From positions 1-51,291 of the forward strand of contig NZ_LUHG01000061.1 in the NCBI RefSeq assembly GCF_001623405.1: DNA of 51,291 bases, given 5' to 3'. A program made the position numbers and the translations under genes. Under the pieces are notes generated by a model, which was not told where the DNA came from, made no database searches, and saw only the letters and a program-made list of their open reading frames with translations. Source of the stretch: Hydrotalea flava. GTDB taxonomy: Bacteria > Bacteroidota > Bacteroidia > Chitinophagales > Chitinophagaceae. Positions 1-10,320 of the stretch are shown piece after piece (within the stretch, counting starts at the first letter, position 1; each line of letters opens with the position of its first letter).

Positions 1-532
1 CGCAAGCATTGCCGCCTGCAATAACCGGGGCTATTACAGATACCAACCCTATTAAAGCGGATTGTTGTGGGGCTATGATGGCTACTACACCGGTAGGCTC
101 CGGCACAGAGAAATTAAAATGTGGCGATGCAACGGGATTCACCGCACTAAACACCTGTTGATACTTATCGCACCAGCCGGCATAATACACCAACCGATCA
201 ATGGCTGTGCTTACTTCGGTAACAGCATCTAATGTTTTACATCCCTGCAATAATAATTCATCGACCAACTGATTTTTTCTGTTTTCCAACATTTCAGCCA
301 TACGGTATAGTATTTGCGAACGATTGAAGGCCGACTTGCCCGACCAACTGCTTAAAGCACCACGAGCTGCTACTACCGCATCACGAAAATCTTTTCTGGA
401 AGACTGGCACATATTGGCAAGTAATTTCCCTTTGGCATCTTTAATAGCATAATACCTGCCTGATTCCGTTCTGGGAAACTGGCCTCCTATATAGAGCTTA
501 TATGTTTTCAGTACATCAATTCTTTCTGTCAT
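1..532 (-). CDS. Aldehyde dehydrogenase family protein, 3' part outside window
   Basis: The reading frame opens at an ATG complementary to 530-532 and runs off the left edge after 177 codons, so only the N-terminal part is visible. It begins MTERIDVLKTYKLYIGGQFP, the usual ALDH N-terminal strand, and continues with an FNRSQILYRMAEML helix and a YYAGWCDKY segment like that of its neighbour. The cofactor-binding stretch reads APQQSALIG where typical ALDHs have PWNFPL, so the conserved Asn of that motif is replaced; the catalytic Cys region is beyond the window. It lies 112 nt downstream of a second ALDH and behind deoC on the same strand, an arrangement seen in other bacteria and suggesting oxidation of the aldehyde made by DeoC. 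Substrate not determined. Confidence 0.85.
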   Translation of the reverse strand, partial: MTERIDVLKTYKLYIGGQFPRTESGRYYAIKDAKGKLLANMCQSSRKDFRDAVVAARGALSSWSGKSAFNRSQILYRMAEMLENRKNQLVDELLLQGCKTLDAVTEVSTAIDRLVYYAGWCDKYQQVFSAVNPVASPHFNFSVPEPTGVVAIIAPQQSALIGLVSVIAPVIAGGNAC

Positions 533-644
533 ACTTCAAAATTAAAAATTCAAAAAATGGTTGTAGAGGTATATTTTACAAAAAACCATCTACAAATAAT
601 TTGTAACCATTCCAATCAGGTTTTACTACATCAATTATATACCG

Positions 645-2114
645 TTATTTAAGATAAGCGCTTAAACCATGCAACCCTCCTTCTCTGCCAAAACCACTTT
701 CTTTGTAGCCGCCAAAGGGCGAAACGGGATCGAATTTATTATAGGTATTGGCCCAAACTACGCCTGCCCGCAAACGAGTGGTAATATTAAAAATACGTGA
801 ACCTTTATTGGTCCATACCCCTGCACTTAAACCATAGGGTGTATTATTCGCTTTTTCAATTACTTCATCATCGGTTCTAAAGGTTTGAATGGCCAATACC
901 GGGCCAAAAATTTCTTCCTGTGCAATGCGGCTGCTTTGTGCAACGTTGGTAAATAAAGTTGGCCTGCAGAAATAGCCTTTACCGGGCAAATCGCAACTAC
1001 TTTCAAACATTTCTGCCCCTTCTTTTTTCCCGATAGCAATGTATTTTTGAATGGTTTGTAATTGTTGTTTTGAATTAATGGCACCTATATCGGTATTTTT
1101 ATCTAAGGGATTGCCCACTATTAAGGTAGCAATCCTGTCTTTTAATTTTTGTAACACCTCTTTGTAAACTGATTCCTGTACAAACAAACGGGAACCCGCA
1201 CAACAAACATGCCCCTGATTAAAATAAATACCATTGATAATGCCTTCCACCGCCTGATCAATGGGTGCATCTTCAAAAATAATATTGGCAGCTTTGCCGC
1301 CCAGCTCTAAGGTTAATTTTTTATGCGTGGCGGCAGTTGCACGCTGAATAATTTTACCCACTTCTGTTGAGCCTGTAAATGCAATTTTATCAATATCGGG
1401 GTGATTGACCAAGGCAGCACCTGTAGCACCTGCACCGGTAATAATATTTACTACACCGGCAGGTAAATCGCAATCCTGAATCAGTTCTGCCAGTTTTAAT
1501 GCTGTTAAAGGTGTTGTTTCTGCAGGTTTTAAAACAACCGTATTACCACAGGCCAATGCAGGAGCAATTTTCCATGCCGCCATCAGTAAAGGAAAATTCC
1601 ATGGAATGATTTGTCCGGCCACACCTAGCGGTAATGGGTTTCTGTTAGGGGAAGCATAATTTAATTTATCAGCCCATCCTGCATAATAAAAGAAATGATT
1701 GGCAGCCAATGGCACATCAATATCGCGTGATTCGCGAATAGGTTTTCCGCCATCTAAACTTTCTATAATGGCAAATTCTCTGGCACGTTCCTGAATCATT
1801 CTGGCCATGCGAAAAATATATTTAGCACGTTCTTTAGCAGGCATTTTACCCCAAACACCATTGAAGGCATTCCTTGCTGCTTTCACGGCTTTATCAACAT
1901 CGGCAATACCGGCTTCGGCTACGGTTGCAATTTTTTGTTCGGTAGCGGGATTAATGGTAGCAAAATATTTTTTACTGAGTGGTTTTTCAAATTTACCATT
2001 GATGAAAAGCTGGTACTGCTCTTTTATAGAGGCAGCACTTACACTTTCAGGTGCAGGTGCATAACTGGTTTTAAAGTTAAGTGCTGGTGAAGTATTTTTA
2101 GCAGATTGGGCCAT
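645..2114 (-). CDS. NAD(P)-dependent aldehyde dehydrogenase
   Basis: A complete 489-residue ALDH. Visible motifs: [12 protein letters not shown] near residue 171 with the oxyanion-hole Asn173, the GSTEVGK dinucleotide-binding loop near 248, the general base Glu270 in LELGG, and the nucleophile Cys304 in GHVCCAGSR. The C-terminal [14 protein letters not shown] motif is present. The ~30-residue Ala/Ser-rich N-terminus before YQLFINGKF is slightly longer than usual. It starts 39 nt after the deoC stop and precedes the partial ALDH, so the three genes look like one operon. DeoC cleaves deoxyribose 5-phosphate to acetaldehyde and glyceraldehyde 3-phosphate; oxidising acetaldehyde is the natural role (inference). 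The exact aldehyde and cofactor cannot be read from sequence. Confidence 0.93.
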   Translation of the reverse strand: MAQSAKNTSPALNFKTSYAPAPESVSAASIKEQYQLFINGKFEKPLSKKYFATINPATEQKIATVAEAGIADVDKAVKAARNAFNGVWGKMPAKERAKYIFRMARMIQERAREFAIIESLDGGKPIRESRDIDVPLAANHFFYYAGWADKLNYASPNRNPLPLGVAGQIIPWNFPLLMAAWKIAPALACGNTVVLKPAETTPLTALKLAELIQDCDLPAGVVNIITGAGATGAALVNHPDIDKIAFTGSTEVGKIIQRATAATHKKLTLELGGKAANIIFEDAPIDQAVEGIINGIYFNQGHVCCAGSRLFVQESVYKEVLQKLKDRIATLIVGNPLDKNTDIGAINSKQQLQTIQKYIAIGKKEGAEMFESSCDLPGKGYFCRPTLFTNVAQSSRIAQEEIFGPVLAIQTFRTDDEVIEKANNTPYGLSAGVWTNKGSRIFNITTRLRAGVVWANTYNKFDPVSPFGGYKESGFGREGGLHGLSAYLK

Positions 2115-2153
2115 AAAAATTGATTGATAAGATTTTCAAATAAACAATTAACG

Positions 2154-3068
2154 TTAATCGATTGAAAAATAATTGGCTGCCTGATAAACGCCGGTACGTT
2201 CTTTTTCTAACTGCATCAATACATCATTTGCCAGACTGCTAGCGCCAAAACGAAACCATTTATTATTCAGCCAATCGTTGCCCAATGTTTCCTGCACCAT
2301 TACCAAATAATGTAATGCGGCTTTGGCTTTAGAAATGCCCCCGGCAGGTTTCATGGCAATTTTTTTCCCTGTTTTATAATAAAAATCACGAATAGCTTCT
2401 AACATCACCAATGTAACCGGCATCGTAGCCGCAGGTTGAATTTTACCGGTAGAGGTTTTAATAAAATCGGCACCGGCATACATGGCTATTTCACTGGCAC
2501 GGCGCACATTATCGTATGTAACCAATTCACCGGTTTCCAGAATAACTTTTAAGCGGGCGGTGCCACAGGCTTCTTTTACAGCAACAATTTCATCGTACAC
2601 AAAATTGTATTCACCCTGCAGAAATTTTCCTCTACTAATCACCATATCAATTTCATCGGCACCTTGTTGTACGGCAAATTTGGTATCTCTAATTTTCACA
2701 TCACGCGATGACTGGCCACTTGGAAAAGCTGTTGCTACCGAAGCTACTTTTATGCCAGAACCTTCTAATGCTTTTTTAGCAACAGCAACCATGGAAGGAT
2801 ACACACATATAGCCGCTACCGTTGGCAGGCCGGGATAAGCATCATGCAGATGCATGGCTTTATAGCATAATTGTTTTACTTTTCCGTCGGTATCTTTTCC
2901 TTCTAAGGTTGTTAAATCAATCATATTCAAAGCCAGTTTTAAACCGTTTACTTTGGTTTCGGCTTTAATACTTCGTTTGGTGAACCTGGCGGCTCTTTCT
3001 TCCACGCCCACATGATCTATTTGCGGGGTATTTCTAAAATCGGGTAAAAATGCTGTTACAGCAGACAT
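2154..3068 (-). CDS. deoC: Deoxyribose-phosphate aldolase
   Basis: A 304-residue class I aldolase that splits 2-deoxy-D-ribose 5-phosphate into acetaldehyde and glyceraldehyde 3-phosphate in deoxynucleoside catabolism. By alignment to the E. coli enzyme from memory, the Schiff-base lysine is Lys204 in DFIKTSTGK, the second lysine is Lys240 in KPAGG, and the catalytic Asp is Asp141 in EIDMV. It is about 45 residues longer than the E. coli protein, mostly through an N-terminal extension of ~40 residues, resembling the longer DERA class. It follows the secA terminator and has its own candidate -7 box four bases before the ATG. Two ALDH genes follow. Confidence 0.95.
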   Translation of the reverse strand: MSAVTAFLPDFRNTPQIDHVGVEERAARFTKRSIKAETKVNGLKLALNMIDLTTLEGKDTDGKVKQLCYKAMHLHDAYPGLPTVAAICVYPSMVAVAKKALEGSGIKVASVATAFPSGQSSRDVKIRDTKFAVQQGADEIDMVISRGKFLQGEYNFVYDEIVAVKEACGTARLKVILETGELVTYDNVRRASEIAMYAGADFIKTSTGKIQPAATMPVTLVMLEAIRDFYYKTGKKIAMKPAGGISKAKAALHYLVMVQETLGNDWLNNKWFRFGASSLANDVLMQLEKERTGVYQAANYFSID

Positions 3069-3072
3069 ATAG

Positions 3073-3080
3073 CAAGTTTA
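3073..3080 (-). promoter_or_regulatory. Candidate -7 box of deoC
   Basis: Read on the minus strand this is TAAACTTG, one mismatch from the Bacteroidota -7 consensus TAnnTTTG, and it ends four bases before the deoC ATG (3068). The same four-base spacing occurs at four other genes in this window. It lies just after the secA terminator, as expected for a new transcription unit. No clear -33 element was seen. Confidence 0.4.
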
Positions 3081-3090
3081 ATTTTTCAAA

Positions 3091-3135
3091 AATAAATAAA
3101 AAAGGGGTTAAAAGCAGGAATATGCTAATAACCCC
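3091..3135 (-). terminator. Rho-independent terminator of secA
   Basis: On the minus strand the secA stop is followed by GGGGTTA (3104-3110 on +) pairing with TAACCCC (3129-3135), plus an inner AGCA/TGCT stem across a small AA/AA interior loop. On the minus strand the stem is followed by TTTTTTATTTATT. It separates secA from deoC. Confidence 0.8.
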
Positions 3136-3154
3136 ATTCCGGTAAAATATATGT

Positions 3155-6100
3155 TTACGCTTCTTTTCCGTGGCAGTTTTTATATTTTTTGCCACTTCCG
3201 CAAGGACAGGGATCGTTACGACCAATTTTTGGACCGACTTTAACCGGCTCTTGTTTTACGGGAGTGGGATCGTAATAATCATCTTCACGAACGGCACCAT
3301 CCAAAGATTCTTTTTGGGTGCGCATATTACTTAAATCAGTTTTACGCTGACGGCCCTCCCGAACGGTTTCACCTTCCTGCAAAGGAATGGTAGCATGGCA
3401 AAGGAATTGAACAATTTCTTTATTCACTTCACTATCCATTTGTTTAAAGAGATGAAAGGCTTCCATTTTATAAATCACTAATGGATCTTTTTGTTCGTAA
3501 GCAGCAGTTTGTACGCTTTGCTTCAAATCGTCCATAGCACGCAAATGTTCTTTCCATGCATCATCAATAAATGCAAGGGTAACAGAACGTTCTAATGCAT
3601 TCACCAATTCGGTACCGTTGGTATCGAGGGTTTTTTGCATATTGGCCAATACCTGTAATTGTTTTCTGCCATCACTAAAAGGTACAATTACATTTTCGAT
3701 ATGGGCGCCTTGTTGCTGACGAATATTTTTAAATACCGGCAATGTTTGTGTAGCCAGTTCTACTTTCTTGCTTTGGTAATTGGTAATGGCCTGATTGTAT
3801 AATTTTTCGGTTAACTGTTGTTCTGATAATTTATTCAGTTCTTCCGGTGTAATATTGGTATCGGTTCCAAAGTGTACAATACAGGCTAATCGCAATCCTT
3901 CAAAATCATCTTCTACTTTAAATCCGTTAATCATTTCGGCGGCTACACTATAAAAGGCATTGTCTAAATCCAATGCCAAACGTTCGCCAAACAAAGCATG
4001 GCTGCGTTTGGTATAAATAACGGTACGTTGTTTATTCATTACATCATCATACTCTAACAACCGCTTTCGAATGCCGAAGTTGTTTTCTTCTACTTTTTTC
4101 TGTGCACGTTCAATAGATTTGGTAATCATGCTATGCTGAATCACCTCACCTTCTTTATAACCTGCAAAATCCATTACTTTGGCAATTCTATCACTGCCAA
4201 ACATGCGCATTAAATCGTCTTCCAGCGAAACGAAGAAAACGGAAGAACCAGGATCACCCTGGCGACCGGCACGGCCACGGAGTTGTAAATCAACCCTTCT
4301 GGATTCATGGCGTTCGGTACCCAGAATGGCCAAACCACCTGCTTCTTTTACACCGGGTCCTAATTTGATATCGGTACCCCGACCGGCCATATTGGTAGCA
4401 ATGGTTATAGCGCCTGCCATACCGGCTTCAGCAATAATTTGTGCTTCACGGGCATGTTGTTTGGCATTTAATACATTATGCGGAATTTGTTTTTGCCGTA
4501 ACATCCTGCTGAGTAGCTCACTTACTTCTACTGAGGTGGTACCTACCAGAACCGGACGGCCATTTTTTTGCAGATTCAAAATTTCTTCAATTACCGCACC
4601 AAATTTTTCTCTTTTGGTTTTAAACACCAAATCGTTGCTATCTTTTCTAATTACAGGCACATTGGTGGGTATGGCCACTACATCTAATTTATAAATATCC
4701 CATAACTCGGCGGCTTCTGTTTGTGCAGTACCCGTCATACCCGCTAATTTATGGTACATTCTAAAATAATTTTGCAGGGTAACGGTAGCATAGGTTTGTG
4801 TAGTAGCTTCTATCTTCACATTTTCTTTTGCTTCAATAGCCTGGTGCAAACCATCTGAATAACGCCTGCCATCCAAAATACGTCCGGTTTGTTCATCTAC
4901 AATTTTTACCTGCCCGTCTAAAACAACATATTCATCATCTTTTTCAAATAAGGTATATGCTTTCAATAATTGTTGTACAGTATGAATACGATCTGCTTTT
5001 TGCGCATATTCATTAATCAGGGCTTCTTTTTTGTGTATTTTTTCTTCGGCACTGAGTGTATTGTTCTGCTCAATTTCACCGAGTGCTACACTAATATCAG
5101 GCAATATAAAAAAGTGTGGGTCTTCGCCCGATTTGGTAATCAGGTTAATACCCTTATCAGTTAATTCAACCGAATTATTTTTTTCATCAATATAAAAATA
5201 GAGTTCTGCATCAACAATATGCATTTCTCTGGATTGATCGGCCATGTAATAATTTTCTGCTTTTTGCAGTTTCATGCGCATGCCCGGTTCACTTAAATAT
5301 TTGATGAGTGCATTATTTTTAGGCAATCCTCTAAAAGCGCGGTACAGCAATAATCCGCCATCTTTCGGATCGTCATTGCCTTCTGCAATTTTTTTCTTGG
5401 CCTCAATTAAAAACTGGTTCACCGCTTTTTTCTGTGCTTCTACTAATTTTTCAATTCGGGGTTTCAGTTCAAAAAATTGTTCAATGTTGTCTTGTTTACC
5501 AATAGGGCCCGAAATAATTAAAGGAGTTCTGGCATCATCAATCAATACACTATCTACTTCATCTATTATGGCATAATGGAATTTCCGTTGTACCATTTCA
5601 TCGGGAGAGTGAACCATATTATCGCGCAGATAATCAAAACCAAATTCATTATTGGTTCCGTATACAATATCGGCCAGATAAGCATTGCGCCTGTTTTCTG
5701 TATTGGGATCGTGTTTATCAATACAATCTACTTTCAGTCCCAAAAATTCAAAAATGGGTCCATTCCATTCAGAGTCACGTCGAGCCAGATAATCATTCAC
5801 CGTTACAATATGCACCCCTTCGCCGGCCAGGGCATTCAGGTAAGCAGGCAAAGAAGAAACCAATGTTTTACCTTCACCGGTAGCCATTTCCGCAATTTTT
5901 CCCTGATGTAATACCACACCACCAATCAATTGCACATCATAATGCAGCATATTCCAAACCACTTTACCACCCGCAGCCATCCAGTTATTATTAAATACTA
6001 CTTCATTGTTGCGAATAGTGATATAATCTTTTTTCACACTCAATTCCCGATCCAAATCAGAAGCTGTAGCTACCAATGTTTCGTTCTCTTTAAACCTGCG

Positions 6101-6460
6101 TGCTGTTTCTTTCACCACGGCAAAAGCTTCAGGTAAAATTTCATTCAGTACCGTTTCAATATGTTTATCCCGCTCTTTTTTTAATTTATCGAGCTGATGG
6201 TATAATTTATCTTTCTCATGAATTTCAGTAGGTGGCAACGCATCTGCCTCTTGTTGCAAGAGAACAATTTCATCATCAATTTCAGTGAGATGGGCTTTTA
6301 TTTTTGCTTTAAATTCAGCAGTTTTGTTGCGCAAAGCATCATTGCTGAGCGTTTTATATTGTTCATAAAACTGATTCATTTTTTGAACAATAGGAAGAAT
6401 TTTCTGAACGTCTTTTTCGCTCTTATTTCCACCTAAAATTTTTGACATTAATTTCAGCAT
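3155..6460 (-). CDS. secA: Preprotein translocase ATPase SecA
   Basis: A 1101-residue SecA, the motor that drives unfolded precursors through SecYEG at the inner membrane. Walker A is MATGEGKTL at residues 192-200; Walker B with [13 protein letters not shown] is near residue 300; helicase motif VI is [12 protein letters not shown]. The C-terminus carries the SEC-C zinc site [15 protein letters not shown], which binds SecB or ribosomes in other species. It is ~200 residues longer than E. coli SecA because of a charged insert at about 55-105 and a second insert after the DEVD region, both usual in Bacteroidota. The chosen start [11 protein letters not shown] fits the family N-terminus; Met5 is an alternative. 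It is a single-gene unit ended by a terminator. Confidence 0.98.
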   Translation of the reverse strand: MLKLMSKILGGNKSEKDVQKILPIVQKMNQFYEQYKTLSNDALRNKTAEFKAKIKAHLTEIDDEIVLLQQEADALPPTEIHEKDKLYHQLDKLKKERDKHIETVLNEILPEAFAVVKETARRFKENETLVATASDLDRELSVKKDYITIRNNEVVFNNNWMAAGGKVVWNMLHYDVQLIGGVVLHQGKIAEMATGEGKTLVSSLPAYLNALAGEGVHIVTVNDYLARRDSEWNGPIFEFLGLKVDCIDKHDPNTENRRNAYLADIVYGTNNEFGFDYLRDNMVHSPDEMVQRKFHYAIIDEVDSVLIDDARTPLIISGPIGKQDNIEQFFELKPRIEKLVEAQKKAVNQFLIEAKKKIAEGNDDPKDGGLLLYRAFRGLPKNNALIKYLSEPGMRMKLQKAENYYMADQSREMHIVDAELYFYIDEKNNSVELTDKGINLITKSGEDPHFFILPDISVALGEIEQNNTLSAEEKIHKKEALINEYAQKADRIHTVQQLLKAYTLFEKDDEYVVLDGQVKIVDEQTGRILDGRRYSDGLHQAIEAKENVKIEATTQTYATVTLQNYFRMYHKLAGMTGTAQTEAAELWDIYKLDVVAIPTNVPVIRKDSNDLVFKTKREKFGAVIEEILNLQKNGRPVLVGTTSVEVSELLSRMLRQKQIPHNVLNAKQHAREAQIIAEAGMAGAITIATNMAGRGTDIKLGPGVKEAGGLAILGTERHESRRVDLQLRGRAGRQGDPGSSVFFVSLEDDLMRMFGSDRIAKVMDFAGYKEGEVIQHSMITKSIERAQKKVEENNFGIRKRLLEYDDVMNKQRTVIYTKRSHALFGERLALDLDNAFYSVAAEMINGFKVEDDFEGLRLACIVHFGTDTNITPEELNKLSEQQLTEKLYNQAITNYQSKKVELATQTLPVFKNIRQQQGAHIENVIVPFSDGRKQLQVLANMQKTLDTNGTELVNALERSVTLAFIDDAWKEHLRAMDDLKQSVQTAAYEQKDPLVIYKMEAFHLFKQMDSEVNKEIVQFLCHATIPLQEGETVREGRQRKTDLSNMRTQKESLDGAVREDDYYDPTPVKQEPVKVGPKIGRNDPCPCGSGKKYKNCHGKEA

Positions 6461-6700
6461 ATCTCAAAATAACTTGTGGTGTATTAAAAAAAATTTTTTA
6501 TCCAAAATCAGTGCTACAAAACCATTTAAGCCAAAATGGCATAAACAGGGGCATCAAAGGTAAACAATTTGAAGGTTCTCAATGTTTATCAGGCGCAATA
6601 ATACTGCTTTATCAATTACTTAACGAATTCACCATTTATTTTGGGTTCAGAAATCATTTTAGTGCTATTCCTGCATTCATTTCACAAGAATTTGGATATT

Positions 6701-7309
6701 ATGAACAAAAAGTTTTGGTTTTTAATTGTAACAAGTAGCTTTTTTGCCATTACAGTTGAGGCACAAATCAATTTAACAGAAAGTTCACTGCAACAGAAAT
6801 ATGATAGTATTTACATAAATCGCCAAACGCTGATAAAAAACAACATGAGTATTTTGGGCGCATGGGCAGGGGTAAATATCATCCAAAGCAGTATCAGTGC
6901 TGCCAGTACTTCAGGAAATACACAGGCTTTTTTTAAAATGAATGTATATTGGAATACCGTGAATGCTGTCATAGCAGGTATTGGATTTTTACAGGCCCAA
7001 AAAGCACTCACAAAAAAAATTACCCCGCAGCAAAATTGGCTACAGCAGCAAAAAACAGAACAATTTTTACTGTTGAATACAGGATTAGATGCAGCTTACA
7101 TTACAACAGGTTTGTATTTAAGAGAGCATGGTCTCAGAAAAAACAACGACCAAACAGAGGGTTTTGGCAGCAGTATGATATTGCAAGGCAGCTTTTTATT
7201 GGTATTTGATGTAATACAGTACCTGGAACATCACCAAAACGGTAAAAGACTTTCAAAGCTTTGTTTAGAGCCTGCCAATAATGGTTTAGGATTGGTTTGG
7301 CACCTGTAA
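6701..7309 (+). CDS. Hypothetical membrane protein with signal peptide
   Basis: A frame is open from upstream, but the best start is the ATG at 6701, which gives MNKKFWFLIVTSSFFAITVE followed by AQ, a clear signal peptide, and a 202-residue protein. After it come a short polar stretch and about four hydrophobic segments (near ILGAWAGVNIIQSS, VNAVIAGIGFLQA, LLNTGLDAAYITTGLYL and SSMILQGSFLLVFDVIQYL). I do not recognise the family with certainty. It is divergent from secA and stands before atpG without overlap. No catalytic motif was seen. Confidence 0.75.
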   Translation: MNKKFWFLIVTSSFFAITVEAQINLTESSLQQKYDSIYINRQTLIKNNMSILGAWAGVNIIQSSISAASTSGNTQAFFKMNVYWNTVNAVIAGIGFLQAQKALTKKITPQQNWLQQQKTEQFLLLNTGLDAAYITTGLYLREHGLRKNNDQTEGFGSSMILQGSFLLVFDVIQYLEHHQNGKRLSKLCLEPANNGLGLVWHL

Positions 7310-7363
7310 ACCAAAATTTTAAGTAGATTTTTAGGGAAGGATGGGAATTTAATGCCAATCTGC

Positions 7364-7371
7364 TACTTTTG
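7364..7371 (+). promoter_or_regulatory. Candidate -7 box of atpG
   Basis: TACTTTTG is an exact TAnnTTTG match 21 bases before the atpG ATG (7393). It suggests atpG is transcribed from its own promoter in this position. No convincing -33 TTTG was seen. Confidence 0.4.
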
Positions 7372-7392
7372 CAGCCAATTTAAAGTTGAAAT

Positions 7393-8271
7393 ATGGCCGG
7401 TCAGTTAAAAGAAGTACGTAACAGAATTAAAAGTGTACAAAGCACCCAGCAAATTACCAAAGCCATGAAAATGGTAAGTGCTGCCAAATTACGCAGGGCA
7501 CAGGATGCCATTATACAAATGCGCCCCTATGCCCGAAAATTACAGGAAATGCTCAGCAATATTGTAAGCAATATGGAAGGCGGTGCCTCACTCGCATTGG
7601 CTGAAGAACGCCCGGTTGAAAAGGTGCTACTGATTGTAATTACCAGCGATCGCGGACTTTGTGGTGCCTATAATTCCAATGTAGTAAAATTGGCCAAGCA
7701 AACCATTGCCGAAAAATATGCAACCCAATTAAAAAAAGGCAACATCACTATTTGGAATATTGGTAAAAAAGGGTATGAAAGCCTGTCAAAACAGGGCTTT
7801 AAAACTGAAGAAACTTATAAAGATATTTTTTTACAGCTTAGCTTTGAAAAAGTTCAGGAAGCCGCACAAGCTGCCATGCATGCCTTTGAAAACAAAACTT
7901 TTGATGCGGTTGAAATAATTTACAGTGAATTTAAAAATGCTGCATCACAACGTTTTGTGGCCGAACAGTTTTTACCTATTCCCAAAATTCAACAATCCGG
8001 TGCTCAAAAAGCCGATTTTATTTTTGAACCGGAGAAAGAAATTTTGCTTACTGAACTGATGCCTAAAATTTTAAACACCCAACTATATAAAGCAGTATTG
8101 GATGCCAATGCAAGCGAACATGGCGCCAGAATGACGGCTATGGACAAAGCCAGCGACAATGCCAATGAGTTATTAAAATCGTTGCGTATTTCGTACAACA
8201 GAGCCAGACAGGCAGCCATTACAACCGAACTTACAGAAATAGTGAGTGGAGCGGCCGCTTTACAAGGTTAA
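7393..8271 (+). CDS. atpG: ATP synthase F1 gamma subunit
   Basis: The 292-residue central rotor shaft of the F1 ATPase. The N-terminal helix MAGQLKEVRNRIKSVQSTQQ followed by ITKAMKMVSAAKLRRAQ and the C-terminal SEHGARMTAMDKASDNANEL with SYNRARQAAITTEL are the conserved coiled-coil segments that turn inside the alpha3beta3 ring; ITSDRGLCGAYNSN is the conserved Rossmann-like region. No other atp genes are in view: upstream is an unrelated membrane protein and downstream is scpB, so this gene is separated from the rest of the ATP synthase operon, at least on both sides here. Confidence 0.97.
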   Translation: MAGQLKEVRNRIKSVQSTQQITKAMKMVSAAKLRRAQDAIIQMRPYARKLQEMLSNIVSNMEGGASLALAEERPVEKVLLIVITSDRGLCGAYNSNVVKLAKQTIAEKYATQLKKGNITIWNIGKKGYESLSKQGFKTEETYKDIFLQLSFEKVQEAAQAAMHAFENKTFDAVEIIYSEFKNAASQRFVAEQFLPIPKIQQSGAQKADFIFEPEKEILLTELMPKILNTQLYKAVLDANASEHGARMTAMDKASDNANELLKSLRISYNRARQAAITTELTEIVSGAAALQG

Positions 8272-8312
8272 TCAAAAAAACCTATTTTAGTAACTCCTTA
8301 AGCAACATAACA

Positions 8313-9044
8313 GTGGAATTAAGTGCTATTATACCACATATTGAGGCATTGATTTTTGCCAGCGAAAAACCACTGACAGCTTCCGAAATGGTAGAGCTGA
8401 TTAATAATGCTTTTGGTTTTATGGAAGAAAGAATTAATCTGGAACAGGTACAAATGGCGCTTCAAGGTATTACCGAAAAATACCAATCAGAATTTTACCC
8501 CTTTGAAGTAATTGAAAGCGGCGGTGGATGGCAATTTCTAACCAAAAAAGCATTTCACAAAACAGTTGTACAACTAAATGGAGATAAATTTTTAAAACGC
8601 CTTTCCAATGCAGCTTTAGAAACATTAGCCATTATTGCTTATAAACAACCTATCACAAAAGGAGAAATTGAAACCATTCGCGGTGTAAACAGCGATTACA
8701 GTGTTCAAAAATTATTAGAGAAAGAATTAATATTAATAAGTGGCCGAAATGAAGAATTGCCCGGTAAACCATTGTTATACACCACTTCTAAAAATTTCAT
8801 GGATTATTTTGGCATCAACTCACCTGCTGATTTACCTAAAATAAAAGAAGTATTGGCTGAGCAGGCTGTTGATGCCACTATTATTAAACCGGAAGATTTT
8901 ATGAGTGCCACCCAATTAAACGAGGATGACAGCAGCAGCAATATTGTTGTAAATGCGCAGGGTGAACTTTTAGTGGATAACAGTATCAGTTCTGAAAACG
9001 AAGCGAAAGAGGATTCGATTGAACCGGAAAATTCTCCTGAATAA
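8313..9044 (+). CDS. scpB: Segregation and condensation protein B
   Basis: A 243-residue ScpB, the winged-helix partner of ScpA that bridges the SMC heads in chromosome condensation. The N-terminal IIPHIEALIFASEKPLTASEM and the second winged helix LETLAIIAYKQPITKGEIETI followed by RGVNSDYSVQKLLEKELI are diagnostic. The start is a GTG at 8313, because the next ATG would remove the first conserved helix. The last ~60 residues are acidic and low-complexity (NEDDSSSN, SSENEAKEDSIEPE), typical of ScpB tails. It follows atpG after 41 nt. Confidence 0.95.
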   Translation: MELSAIIPHIEALIFASEKPLTASEMVELINNAFGFMEERINLEQVQMALQGITEKYQSEFYPFEVIESGGGWQFLTKKAFHKTVVQLNGDKFLKRLSNAALETLAIIAYKQPITKGEIETIRGVNSDYSVQKLLEKELILISGRNEELPGKPLLYTTSKNFMDYFGINSPADLPKIKEVLAEQAVDATIIKPEDFMSATQLNEDDSSSNIVVNAQGELLVDNSISSENEAKEDSIEPENSPE

Positions 9045-9080
9045 CCATTCCTATCATCCGCAATCTATTTTTTCAAGCTG

Positions 9081-9088
9081 TATCTTCG
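9081..9088 (+). promoter_or_regulatory. Candidate -7 box of lysA
   Basis: TATCTTCG, one mismatch from TAnnTTTG, ends exactly four bases before the lysA ATG at 9093. If functional, transcription would begin at or next to the start codon, giving a leaderless message. There is no ribosome-binding site between box and ATG. Confidence 0.45.
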
Positions 9089-9092
9089 CAGC

Positions 9093-10304
9093 ATGCAGCC
9101 ACTCAGTAACGAAACTTTATTAGCCATAGCACATGATTATGGCACACCAGTTTATGTGTATCATGCAGAAAAAATTGAAGCACAGTACCAACAACTAATC
9201 CATGCATTTCAGGAAACCAATACCCGTTTTTTTTATGCCTGCAAAGCATTAACCAATATCAGTATCTTAAAATACATTGGCAATTTGGGTTGCAATATGG
9301 ATTGCAGTTCAATCAATGAAGTGCAATTGGCATTATATGCAGGTATTCCGCCTAACAGAATTTTATATACCTCTAACGGTATATCCTTTGACGAAATTGA
9401 GGCATCCGTTCAAGAAGGCGTGCACATTAATATTGACAGCATTTCCAACTTAGAAAAATTTGGCAAAAAATACGGCAATACCTACCCCGTTGGTATCCGG
9501 CTACGACCCAATATTCTGGCAGGAGGCAATTTAAAAATATCTACCGGACACGATAAAAGCAAGTTTGGCATACCGGTTGACCAAATAGCAGAAATTTTAA
9601 ACATTATTCAGCAATACAACCTTATCATTAAAGGGTTGCACATACATACCGGCAGCGAAATAAAAGATGTTTCGGTATTTGTGCAAGGTATTACCGTACT
9701 GTTTGATTTAATTCCAAAATTTAACCACTTAACATACATTGATCTGGGTGGGGGTTTTAAAGTTCCTTACAAAGAAAACGAAGAAGGCACTAATATTGAA
9801 CTTCTGGCTAAAGAAGTAAAAAAAGCATTTTCGGCGCATCCCAACCCAAATGGCAAACCGTTAGAGGTTTGGTTTGAACCGGGTAAATATCTGGTAAGCG
9901 AAGCCGGTTATTTCATTACACAGGTAAACGTGCTAAAACCTACTTCTGCTACCACTTTTGTAAGTGTAAACAGTGGTTTTAATCATTTAATACGCCCCAT
10001 GTTTTATGATGCCTATCATCGCATTCAAAATATCAGCAACCCTCATGGCAAACATTTACACTATTCGGTTGTAGGTAATATATGCGAAACCGATACTTTT
10101 GCATGGAACCGTTTATTAAATGAAACCAGAGAAGGTGATTTTTTAGTGTTTTACAATGCCGGCGCTTATGGTTTTGAAATGAGCAGTAACTTTAATAGCA
10201 GATTTAAGCCCGCCGAAGTATTAGTATTAAATGGCAAAACGCATCTAATTAGAAAAAGAGACAGTTGGCAGGATTTATTGAAGAACCAAATAGAAGTTCT
10301 ATAG
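9093..10304 (+). CDS. lysA: Diaminopimelate decarboxylase
   Basis: A 403-residue PLP-dependent fold-III decarboxylase that makes L-lysine from meso-diaminopimelate, the last step of lysine biosynthesis. The PLP lysine is Lys51 in FFYACKA. Other family marks are HTGSEI, the phosphate-binding GGGFKVPY, EPGKYLVSEAGYF, CETDTF (substrate Cys/Glu) and GAYGFEMSSNFN near the C-terminus. A carboxynorspermidine decarboxylase is the main alternative, but CETDTF and the length favour LysA. The ABC ATPase gene begins 16 nt downstream and may be co-transcribed. Confidence 0.95.
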   Translation: MQPLSNETLLAIAHDYGTPVYVYHAEKIEAQYQQLIHAFQETNTRFFYACKALTNISILKYIGNLGCNMDCSSINEVQLALYAGIPPNRILYTSNGISFDEIEASVQEGVHINIDSISNLEKFGKKYGNTYPVGIRLRPNILAGGNLKISTGHDKSKFGIPVDQIAEILNIIQQYNLIIKGLHIHTGSEIKDVSVFVQGITVLFDLIPKFNHLTYIDLGGGFKVPYKENEEGTNIELLAKEVKKAFSAHPNPNGKPLEVWFEPGKYLVSEAGYFITQVNVLKPTSATTFVSVNSGFNHLIRPMFYDAYHRIQNISNPHGKHLHYSVVGNICETDTFAWNRLLNETREGDFLVFYNAGAYGFEMSSNFNSRFKPAEVLVLNGKTHLIRKRDSWQDLLKNQIEVL

Positions 10305-10320
10305 CTTAGCATAATATGAT

